DNA of 9,618 bases from the NCBI GenBank assembly GCA_902791085.1, contig CADAUN010000044.1, forward strand, positions 1 through 9,618. The letters are read 5' to 3'. A program made the position numbers and the translations under genes. Positions within the stretch are counted from its first letter, which is position 1, and each line of letters starts with the position of its first letter. The notes beneath the pieces were generated by a model. The model did not search any database. It worked only from the letters and a program-made list of their open reading frames with translations, and was not told where the DNA came from. Below are positions 1 to 6,628 of the stretch, piece after piece. The DNA is from an uncultured Erysipelotrichaceae bacterium (GTDB taxonomy: Bacteria > Bacillota_I > Bacilli_A > RFN20 > CAG-826).

Positions 1-4
1 GTTA

Positions 5-484
5 TTAATGTTGCTTTGCCATGAGGCCCCGCACCCCGACAAACAAATCGAGCAAAGCAGCCACGGCAGAAGCAATACCCGCTGCCAAATAGCCCCAGCC
101 AAGCGAAACAGTAGCGTTCGAAATATTTTGTAGCCAGAAGCTTCCGGCAATGACAGAAGACAGGAAGAAAAGAAGTGCGCAGACCGCGCAAATCAAACCT
201 GTTAAGAAATTTAAGAACGCGCCAAATTTGCTGCCGAAAAATCCAGTAATTGCGCCAATCACTCCAAAGAAAGCGGCAATCAATAACAAAACGAACCAAG
301 CAATCATGGCACCATGAGGATCATTCAATTGCATGGCCTCATTGCCAAAAACCAAATCGTAACCGATAATGGCATCGCCAGTAGAACTGGTTAAACCCGT
401 GCCTAACGGAAAGAGCAATGCGGCAATAATGCCACAAAGAGCAAGCAAGCTTAAGAAACCTGGTAAAATCGTTTTCTTCTTCAT
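5..484 (-). CDS. Small four-helix integral membrane protein, unknown function
   Basis: This 159-residue protein is not recognised. Four hydrophobic segments are visible at about residues 8-27, 59-82, 86-114 and 129-151, with a Lys-rich start (MKKK) suggesting a cytoplasmic N-terminus. A polar loop of about 30 residues lies between helices 1 and 2, and a Gly/Ala/Phe-rich hairpin connects helices 2 and 3. There is no lipobox, catalytic motif or recognised domain; the shape is that of a generic four-helix bundle. The start at 484 is chosen because GAGG lies 8 bases upstream of this ATG; an in-frame ATG at 547 would add 21 polar residues and lacks a comparable site. The stop is TAA. The gene diverges from the lipoprotein/opp genes, so any shared control would come from the 485-773 spacer. 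Only four bases follow the stop inside the window, so terminator and downstream partner cannot be judged. It is very probably a real gene; its function is open. Confidence 0.75.
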   Translation of the reverse strand: MKKKTILPGFLSLLALCGIIAALLFPLGTGLTSSTGDAIIGYDLVFGNEAMQLNDPHGAMIAWFVLLLIAAFFGVIGAITGFFGSKFGAFLNFLTGLICAVCALLFFLSSVIAGSFWLQNISNATVSLGWGYLAAGIASAVAALLDLFVGVRGLMAKQH

Positions 485-515
485 AAATCGTACCTCATTC
501 GATGCGGAAACAAGC

Positions 516-521
516 ATTATC
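516..521 (-). promoter_or_regulatory. Candidate -10 element (GATAAT) for the minus-strand membrane protein
   Basis: On the minus strand GATAAT matches the TATAAT consensus at five of six positions and sits about 32 bases before the start codon at 484. The only -35-like hexamer, TTGAAG (542-547 on the plus strand as cttcaa), is 20 bases away, which is too far for a standard sigma-A promoter. Treat it as a weak candidate. Confidence 0.25.
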
Positions 522-537
522 TTACTCGTTATGGTAT

Positions 538-552
538 TTCGCTTCAAGCGAA
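538..552. repeat. 15-bp perfect palindrome in the divergent spacer
   Basis: TTCGCTTCAAGCGAA has perfect 7-base arms around a central C. It lies between the divergently transcribed genes, next to the weak -35-like TTGAAG of the minus-strand gene. Size and symmetry would suit a dimeric repressor operator, but there is only one copy and no regulator gene in the window, so function is inferred only from position. Confidence 0.35.
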
Positions 553-641
553 CATGACGAAAGATATTCCGTTATTATTGATTGGAGAAAAAAGAAAAAT
601 GCGAAATTTGTTCCTGTTGCACAAAAATATTTCCTTTGCCT

Positions 642-743
642 TTGACCCGTCTGATAGTATCCTAAAAATGCATTACCTTAGCATCATTTCTCGCCAAAGC
701 AAAAAATAATCATTGAAATTTGGGGGTCGTGGTGTAATGTAAC
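642..743 (+). promoter_or_regulatory. Weak promoter candidates upstream of the lipoprotein/opp genes
   Basis: Two imperfect sigma-A-like pairs are visible. TTGACC (642-647) is followed after 16 bases by AAAAAT (664-669). TTGAAA (713-718) is followed by TGTAAT (733-738, spacing only 14) or TGTAAC (738-743, spacing 19). None is a convincing match, but this is the only spacer before the plus-strand gene set, so a promoter is expected here. I see no riboswitch-like or T-box-like pattern in the roughly 100 bases of possible leader. Confidence 0.25.
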
Positions 744-773
744 CTATGCCTTTTGCGCTAAAGGGGGATTTTT

Positions 774-2585
774 ATGTTCAAAAAAACAAAGGTTATAGCG
801 CTTCTCAGCGCATCGACGCTTGGCCTTATGATCGCTTCTTGTGGTGGTAATAACCCCACGGAAGACTCATCTGTAGCTTCCATTGTCGCCGCTTCTCGTA
901 TTCTCCATGATTCCCTTCCCGACACTGAAGTCGGTATCGTCATTAATTTGGATGAATACATCACGATTCAATATCGCGATAATACTCGTTCGCATAATTT
1001 TGAAGTGACTTCCACGAATAACAAAGTCACCATCGACGGCCATCATGTCAGTGCTTCCGAAGCGGGAACTTACCAATTGACCATTACGGCTGGCACACTG
1101 ATTTCTCGATTGAATTTCAACGTGGTCACCGAGGAGCAATTGGAATTGTCTGAATTCTTGGCTCCGTTAGCAGAAACGCCGAAGAACTATCGCATCACCC
1201 TAGGTGAAAGCATGACGGATTATCTTTTCAGTTACTTCCACACTGAGAATTATGTTGCGATTTTCTCAGAAGATGATCCGCTTCACTCTGATTACGGAAA
1301 CACTTTACTTGCCAAATTGTCCGACGGTCATGCCTATTGGGGTGAGATTGTAGATGACGGAAAAGGCGGTATCAAGGCCTCTTTTGATCCCGGCTATGCA
1401 AGCTATGACAATTATTACCTCACGATGGACATGTCGCTTGAAGCTTCTTCCTTCTCTTATGAAGAAGTCGACGGCAAGCAAAGACTTGTGAGTGATACAA
1501 ACTTCGAGCAAAACCTCTTAAATTACGGTGCCAGCCAATTGCCTGAGCGCAAAGGTTTGGATTACGATGGTGCCATCTATCTAGGATTAAAAGACACCGA
1601 TCATGACGGGGTAAAAGACACGGCATTCTTCGATTGCCAAGTCTCTTCCTCCACCAAAGGACAAGGCTCATACGCGGTGATTGGCCTTTCTAATATTGGG
1701 AACGCCAATTTAAACTGGATGGAAGATGCCATTACGGACAACGCCTATGTTCCTGCCGTCATCCCCGCCACCGAAATTACCACCGCATTTGCCGCTTTGA
1801 GCAATGGGCAAAATTACACCATCACGACGGATATCTTCTCCGCGGATAAAGATGGCAACGAAGTCAATCCCGCTGATAGCAACGATGGCGCTTTGGCAAT
1901 CTTTGGCAGCAAACATAACAAATTCACACAGAAGTTCACCGCTGATGGCGTGATTGCCACACATGAACAAATCGAAACCACAGTCGGTAGTGATGGCAAA
2001 ATCACGGTTGCAGACGACTTCACTTTAGCGAATGAATATGCGATTTGGGATGACGACACAGCGACTTATCGCGCTTCCTATGACAAAGACAATAAGAAGA
2101 TGAACGACGCTACCAAGTTACAAAGCCCGGACAAAACCGATTATCAAAACGTTTATGACTCTGGCGCGTTAAATTCTCTCAGTGCTCGTGCAGTCACTTC
2201 TGCCGCCGTAGATTCCACCGTTTGGACGAAAAAGACCACAAACGAAGACGGAACCATCACCTTCCAAGGGCAATGCGGCGACAACGATGGTGAAAACGAG
2301 GTCACTGATACTTTGTTCCAACAGCTCTACGATATGAACGGCTTTAGCACCATTGGCACAAAGTTTGGCGCTGCCGTTGACTTCACTTCCGGAAAAGGTT
2401 CATTGATTTCGCAATCGAATTATGATGCTTTCATCGTCAATCCGACAACGAATGAAATTTCTATCAAAATCACTGCCAATTTGCCTTTCAGTGATGTGTC
2501 TAACCGCTACGTTGGTATGAATATCACGATTTCTAATGTCGGAACCACCACTAACGATTTCTCGACCTTCACCATTGCCGCCTAA
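774..2585 (+). CDS. Surface lipoprotein with Ig-like domain and apparent duplicated module
   Basis: This 603-residue exported lipoprotein has no recognised enzymatic function. Residues 1-23 are a lipoprotein signal peptide (MFKK, hydrophobic core, lipobox I-A-S-C) with C23 as the lipidation site, so the mature protein should sit on the outer face of the membrane. After a Ser-rich linker, residues about 50-118 look like a bacterial Ig-like beta sandwich ending in an AGTYQLTITAG strand pattern. Residues about 126-320 and 334-600 look like two divergent copies of one module: each begins with L-A-x-L and NYRIT/NYTIT and ends with a YxxxxxSN(I/V)G-type strand pair. Copy 1 contains D274-T-D-H-D-G, a Ca-binding-like DxDxDG loop. 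The start is supported by AAGGGGGA five bases upstream of the ATG. The oppA start is 73 bases downstream on the same strand, so co-transcription is plausible. A role as transporter accessory or independent surface protein is inference. Confidence 0.85.
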   Translation: MFKKTKVIALLSASTLGLMIASCGGNNPTEDSSVASIVAASRILHDSLPDTEVGIVINLDEYITIQYRDNTRSHNFEVTSTNNKVTIDGHHVSASEAGTYQLTITAGTLISRLNFNVVTEEQLELSEFLAPLAETPKNYRITLGESMTDYLFSYFHTENYVAIFSEDDPLHSDYGNTLLAKLSDGHAYWGEIVDDGKGGIKASFDPGYASYDNYYLTMDMSLEASSFSYEEVDGKQRLVSDTNFEQNLLNYGASQLPERKGLDYDGAIYLGLKDTDHDGVKDTAFFDCQVSSSTKGQGSYAVIGLSNIGNANLNWMEDAITDNAYVPAVIPATEITTAFAALSNGQNYTITTDIFSADKDGNEVNPADSNDGALAIFGSKHNKFTQKFTADGVIATHEQIETTVGSDGKITVADDFTLANEYAIWDDDTATYRASYDKDNKKMNDATKLQSPDKTDYQNVYDSGALNSLSARAVTSAAVDSTVWTKKTTNEDGTITFQGQCGDNDGENEVTDTLFQQLYDMNGFSTIGTKFGAAVDFTSGKGSLISQSNYDAFIVNPTTNEISIKITANLPFSDVSNRYVGMNITISNVGTTTNDFSTFTIAA

Positions 2586-2604
2586 GGCTAGACCTTAGGC
2601 CGGC
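2577..2604 (+). promoter_or_regulatory. Intercistronic hairpin overlapping the lipoprotein stop codon
   Basis: GCCTAAGG-type arms (2580-2587 and 2593-2600) form an 8-bp stem around a 5-base loop, CTAGA. Three more pairs (2577-2579 with 2602-2604) can form beyond a single bulged C at 2601. The TAA stop lies inside the left arm. Only two Ts follow, so it lacks the U-tract of an intrinsic terminator. It could stabilise the upstream mRNA end or cause partial attenuation before oppA. Confidence 0.6.
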
Positions 2605-2658
2605 TTGGCTAAAGAAAAGAAATACGTTTATCACAAACAAAAAAGAAAAGGGGAAATT

Positions 2659-5406
2659 ATGAAAAAGAATGCATGGAAATTTGGAATTGCTTCTGTAGGA
2701 GCCATCTTGGTTCTCGCCGGATGCAATAACACCACCTCCACCGCGACCTACACTTACAATACCGCTTTGTCATCTTCGCCAGCAACTTGGAACGTCCATA
2801 ACTGGCAAACGAGCGACGAATCCTATATCAATAGCTTCACGGAAATCGGTCTTTATGACTGCATTTTAAACAACGCTAAGAATGGTTATGTCTTTGTGCC
2901 TGAAATGGCAGCGGATATGCCTCGGAGCATCAAACCAGAAGATGTCTCAGAGGAAGAATTGAATCGTTATTATGCCGATGCCGGTAACATCTCGAACGGC
3001 ATGGTGTGGGACATCCCGTTAAATCACGATGCCCGGTGGGAAGATGGCAAAGAAATTAAGGCAGCCGATTATGTTGACTCCATGGAGTTGCAATTAAATG
3101 CGGATTACGCAAACTTCCGTGCCGACTCTTATTTCACAGGCAACTTCATCCTTGCCAATGCAGAAAACTATTATAAGCAAGGGCGTTCCACCATCGAATC
3201 ACTCTACAAATATTTGGATGAATCTAAGGGCGATGTCCCCAATTCTACCGGTGTCTATTATTTAAACATCGGCAAAGGCAGCGCCTATACCGAAGCGATT
3301 GGTGGCAGCGGTGACACGACTCTTTATACCTTATTGAATCAATTGCCGCAATCGGGAACGGCAGCCAAATTAGCGGCCGATCGTATCATTACCGCTTATA
3401 GCTACTATCTATGGAAATTGACAGACCATACGCAGAGCAAAAACTACACCACTTGGTTAAATGTCAATGAAAAAAACGATCCAACGCAAGTCAGCCAAAC
3501 TTTGATTGAGGGTGACAATGTCGACTTGGACATCGAAGCCTTTAACACTGGTTTCAAAAATGCGCAAGGCGAAGATGAGCGAATCAGGACCATCAAATCT
3601 AACACAGAAAAATGGTCTGATAACAACAGCGAGGTTTATACGCGCGATATGTTCGAATCGGACATGTTGACTTTCGTTAAATCCGTGGGACGCGTTGGCC
3701 CTTCCAACAAATCTTGGGCGTGGAAGTTACCGCTTTTCACTGCTGTATTCACCTACGAAGGCGCGACTTTAACCAAAGAAGACATTGGCATCAAAGCCAT
3801 CGATGACTACACGTTACGGATTTATCTTGCCAAAGCCATCACACCTTTGAACTTAAAATTCTCCTTAACGGGCAACTGGCTCGTCAATGTCGATTTGTAC
3901 AAAAAATTAACCGTCACTCTTGCGTCTGGTGCCTTGGCCACGACTTACGCGACTTCAAAAGTCGAAAATTATAAGTCCTACGGTCCTTATAAACTCACTT
4001 ATTTCGAAGCAGGAAAACGATTCGAAATTAAACGCAACGATCAATGGTATGGCTATCACGATGGCAAACATGAGGGTCAATTCCAAATGGACGAAGTCAT
4101 CACCCACATCTATTCGGATCACACCACCGCCCTTCAAGAATTTATGGCCGGTCGTTTGGATGACATCGACTTGACGGTCACTGATGTCCGTAAATACGGT
4201 GCTTCGGAGCGTTGCCAGACCACTTATGAATCCTATACGCAGAAGATTTCGTTTAACTCTGATTATTCGAAATTAAGAAGTCTGCAAGGCGGCAACGAGA
4301 ACAAAACCATTCTCTCGAATATGAATTTCCGTAAAGGCTTATCCTTGGCGTTAAATCGCACGGAATTCGCTTCGCAAGCCACCTCTGGTTCGAAAGGCTT
4401 CACCGGACTCTTAAATGACTTATATTTGGCGAACAACGCCACCGGTGAATCTTATCGCGCAACGGATCAAGGCAAGAGCGTTTACAAACAGGTCTATCAA
4501 CACCTTGGCGGCGACACTATCGACGAAACAAACGGCCCAGCCCTCTCCGTAGACAAGGTCGGATTCAATCGTGCTCTAGCCATTGAATATGTCACCAAAG
4601 GTTTAGAAGAAGAATTAAAGTCCACCAAGAGTGGCCACCTTGTTGCAGGGAACATCATCAGCATCGAATTCCGTGTTTATGATGACAGCTCCGAAAACAC
4701 CATTGCCGCTTATAACTACATCAACACGACTTGGACCGCTATTGTTCGCGATGCCGTCGCTAAATTAAAGACGCGCGGCGTCCTTGCTGACAATCAAAAC
4801 ATTGATTTCAATCTCTCAATGGTCAAAGACATGGACTATTACACAACCGCGAAAAATGGTGGTTATAACATCATCTTCTCTATTTGGGGAGGCGCTGCTG
4901 TCAACCCTTATGGATTAATGCAAGTCTATTGTGACAACACCTTTGAATCTTGCTGCGAATACGGCTTCAAAGGTCATCAAGCTGAAACCATGTTAGATAT
5001 CGACGTTGACGGTGATGGCACCATCAACACCTCCACCGAACGTAAGTCCTTTGATGCTTGGTATCGTGCGATCGACAGCGGCGACGAATATAACGAAGCC
5101 AAATTCGGCGACGAAGTCTCCGAAGGCGATCCGAATTATGAAGCATGGAAAGAAACACATGACAAGAAACTAACTGTTTTAGCGGGGTTAGAGGCTGGCA
5201 TATTAAACCGCTTCGAAGCCGTCCCGTTAGTTGCTCGTGGCACCAGCTCCTTGCTTGGATTTAAAGTGGAAAATGCGACGAATACTTATGTGTCCTTGGT
5301 CGGATACGGTGGCATTCGTTTCATGAAATTCAACTACACAAACTCTGGTTGGGATGAATACTGCAGGCAAAATGGCGGCGATCTCAGCACCCTTTATCAA
5401 AACTAA
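2659..5406 (+). CDS. oppA: Oligopeptide-type ABC transporter substrate-binding lipoprotein (SBP family 5), enlarged
   Basis: OppA captures substrate, probably peptides, outside the membrane and delivers it to the OppBC channel. Residues 1-22 are a lipoprotein signal peptide with lipobox L-A-G-C (C22). Family-5 landmarks appear in order: WDIPLNHDARWEDGKEIKAADYV (117-139), DDYTLRIYL (382-390), SYGPYKLTYFEAGKRFEIKRN (440-460), an FRKGLSLALNR segment (557-567) and FSIWGGAAVNPYG (740-752), the usual WGADYPDP position. The mature protein is far longer than the usual 550-600 residues. Extra sequence lies mainly at about 155-375. An EF-hand-like loop (D782-V-D-G-D-G-T-I) and clustered cysteines (C758, C765, C766) lie near the C-terminus. 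The start at 2659 is chosen because AAGGGG sits just upstream and the signal peptide follows directly; a TTG-started extension from 2605 would put 18 charged residues before it. Substrate class is inferred from family and operon. Confidence 0.9.
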   Translation: MKKNAWKFGIASVGAILVLAGCNNTTSTATYTYNTALSSSPATWNVHNWQTSDESYINSFTEIGLYDCILNNAKNGYVFVPEMAADMPRSIKPEDVSEEELNRYYADAGNISNGMVWDIPLNHDARWEDGKEIKAADYVDSMELQLNADYANFRADSYFTGNFILANAENYYKQGRSTIESLYKYLDESKGDVPNSTGVYYLNIGKGSAYTEAIGGSGDTTLYTLLNQLPQSGTAAKLAADRIITAYSYYLWKLTDHTQSKNYTTWLNVNEKNDPTQVSQTLIEGDNVDLDIEAFNTGFKNAQGEDERIRTIKSNTEKWSDNNSEVYTRDMFESDMLTFVKSVGRVGPSNKSWAWKLPLFTAVFTYEGATLTKEDIGIKAIDDYTLRIYLAKAITPLNLKFSLTGNWLVNVDLYKKLTVTLASGALATTYATSKVENYKSYGPYKLTYFEAGKRFEIKRNDQWYGYHDGKHEGQFQMDEVITHIYSDHTTALQEFMAGRLDDIDLTVTDVRKYGASERCQTTYESYTQKISFNSDYSKLRSLQGGNENKTILSNMNFRKGLSLALNRTEFASQATSGSKGFTGLLNDLYLANNATGESYRATDQGKSVYKQVYQHLGGDTIDETNGPALSVDKVGFNRALAIEYVTKGLEEELKSTKSGHLVAGNIISIEFRVYDDSSENTIAAYNYINTTWTAIVRDAVAKLKTRGVLADNQNIDFNLSMVKDMDYYTTAKNGGYNIIFSIWGGAAVNPYGLMQVYCDNTFESCCEYGFKGHQAETMLDIDVDGDGTINTSTERKSFDAWYRAIDSGDEYNEAKFGDEVSEGDPNYEAWKETHDKKLTVLAGLEAGILNRFEAVPLVARGTSSLLGFKVENATNTYVSLVGYGGIRFMKFNYTNSGWDEYCRQNGGDLSTLYQN

Positions 5407-5434
5407 TCCTCATCCTTTATTTTCCGCATCCTGA

Positions 5435-5461
5435 CTCTCATAGGGCAATCCCCTATGAGGG
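5435..5461 (+). promoter_or_regulatory. Hairpin between oppA and oppB that contains the oppB Shine-Dalgarno
   Basis: CTCATAGGG (5437-5445) pairs perfectly with CCCTATGAG (5451-5459) around a 5-base loop, CAATC. One G-U pair and one G-C pair can extend it to 5435-5461. The oppB ribosome binding site GAGGG (5457-5461), six bases before the ATG, is inside the right arm. No U-tract follows, so it is not a canonical terminator. It probably lowers translation of oppB relative to oppA and may protect the oppA message from 3' decay. Confidence 0.7.
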
Positions 5462-5467
5462 TTATTC

Positions 5468-6628
5468 ATGAAATCGGCAATTAAAATGAAACCTACAAAT
5501 CAAAATCAGCAAGAAACAACAAATTCAGAAATGGCAAAAAAAGAGCAACATCCAACCACATCATTTTGGGGATACCTCAAAAGATTTTTTGTTAGCATCG
5601 CTCATTTTTTCATGCGAAAAGACATCAAAAGCACGTTCGCTTATATTGGCAAACGTTTGATTTTGATGGTTTTTACTTTCTTAGTCATCTTCTTTATCTG
5701 TTTTGTGCTGGTACGTCTTTTGCCGATTTCCGTGGATACAGGCATGAAAGACCAGGCGACCTTCTATAAGCAAATGGTGGCGCAAGGACGTTATGTCCAA
5801 AACAAAGACGGCACTTATTCCCCGATGCCCATCATGCAACAGCTTGGTAACTTCTTGGCCAACTTATTCTCAGGGGCAGCCAATCCTTGGGGTTTCTCTT
5901 ACCACATTGAATGGTTGGCTTCGCCCGATCAAATTATGGGCCGTCAACTTCCTCCGACCGTATTAATCAACATTTATTCCATGTTGATTTCGATTCCGTT
6001 AGGCTTAGGCCTTGGCACCTTCATGGCTTTAAAGAAGAACAAATGGGAAGACCATGTCTTAAATGTTTTGGTCATGCTTTTCATTTCGGTTCCTTCCTTC
6101 ATTTATGCCTTCTTGTTGCAATATCTATTTGGCTATGTTTGGAATGTGTTGCGTCCAACGGCCGAGAGCGCGAATGCCGTCGGCGGTTATTTCTCTTGGC
6201 GTTATTTCACTTCGATTATTTTGCCAATCTTGTCCATGACCTTCGGCTCGATTGCTGGATATGCCCGATATACTCGCGCGGAATTAACCGAAGTTTTAAC
6301 CTCTGACTTCATGTTATTGGCCCGCACGAAAGGATTAACCCGCGCTCAAGCGACCGTGCGTCACGCCTTCCGTAATTCCATGGTTCCGATTTTCCCGATG
6401 ATTTTAGGCGAAGTCATCTCGGTTCTTTCTGGTTCGATGATTATCGAAAACATCTTCCAAGTAAACGGTGTCGGCGGACTTTATTTACAATCCATTCAAA
6501 CCCGTGATTTCGATGTCTTCCAATATGTTTCTATGTTCTATATCTTAATCGGCTTATTGGGCACCTTGGTGGTGGATATCTCTTACGGCATCGTTGATCC
6601 GCGAATTCGTATGGGAGGCAAAAAATAA
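5468..6628 (+). CDS. oppB: Oligopeptide-type ABC transporter permease OppB
   Basis: OppB is one of two membrane permeases that form the translocation channel. Six helices are predicted at about residues 64-86, 162-187, 198-221, 244-265, 306-328 and 352-374. The cytoplasmic coupling (EAA) loop is clear at 280-310, DFMLLARTKG followed by HAFRNSMVP. The C-terminal family pattern GSMIIENIF...NGVGGLYLQSIQTRDFDV (322-350) and the ending YGIVDPRIR are typical. At 386 residues it exceeds the usual 305-320. The excess is an N-terminal cytoplasmic extension of about 57 residues, including an aromatic-rich, probably amphipathic stretch (FWGYLKRFFVSIAHFF, 33-48). The start at 5468 is supported by GAGGG six bases upstream, though this site lies in a hairpin; Met7 or Met22 are weaker alternatives. 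The stop overlaps the oppC start by one base (TAATG). Confidence 0.93.
   Translation: MKSAIKMKPTNQNQQETTNSEMAKKEQHPTTSFWGYLKRFFVSIAHFFMRKDIKSTFAYIGKRLILMVFTFLVIFFICFVLVRLLPISVDTGMKDQATFYKQMVAQGRYVQNKDGTYSPMPIMQQLGNFLANLFSGAANPWGFSYHIEWLASPDQIMGRQLPPTVLINIYSMLISIPLGLGLGTFMALKKNKWEDHVLNVLVMLFISVPSFIYAFLLQYLFGYVWNVLRPTAESANAVGGYFSWRYFTSIILPILSMTFGSIAGYARYTRAELTEVLTSDFMLLARTKGLTRAQATVRHAFRNSMVPIFPMILGEVISVLSGSMIIENIFQVNGVGGLYLQSIQTRDFDVFQYVSMFYILIGLLGTLVVDISYGIVDPRIRMGGKK

Noticed and set aside
485..547. In-frame upstream extension of the minus-strand membrane protein (start at 547)
   Set aside because: It would add 21 polar residues, lacks a good ribosome binding site and would cover the candidate -10; the ATG at 484 has GAGG at proper spacing and begins a typical MKKK plus hydrophobic helix.
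749..764. CCTTT/AAAGG mini-hairpin touching the lipoprotein ribosome binding site
   Set aside because: Only five mostly A-T pairs with a six-base loop; too weak to claim as a regulatory structure.
1420..1671. Antisense open frame inside the lipoprotein gene (likewise others at 1710-1970, 1814-2059, 6871-7203, 7369-7698, 8626-8970)
   Set aside because: They lie wholly inside well-supported genes, have no credible ribosome binding site or domain, and their compositions look like shadows of the sense codons.
2577..2612. Intrinsic terminator after the upstream lipoprotein gene
   Set aside because: The stem is strong but is followed by TTGGCTAAAG, not a T-run, so Rho-independent termination is not supported.
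2605..2658. TTG-initiated N-terminal extension of OppA
   Set aside because: It would place 18 charged residues before a complete lipoprotein signal peptide; the ATG at 2659 has AAGGGG immediately upstream.
5435..5470. Intrinsic terminator after oppA
   Set aside because: No T-run follows the stem, and oppB starts within seven bases of it.
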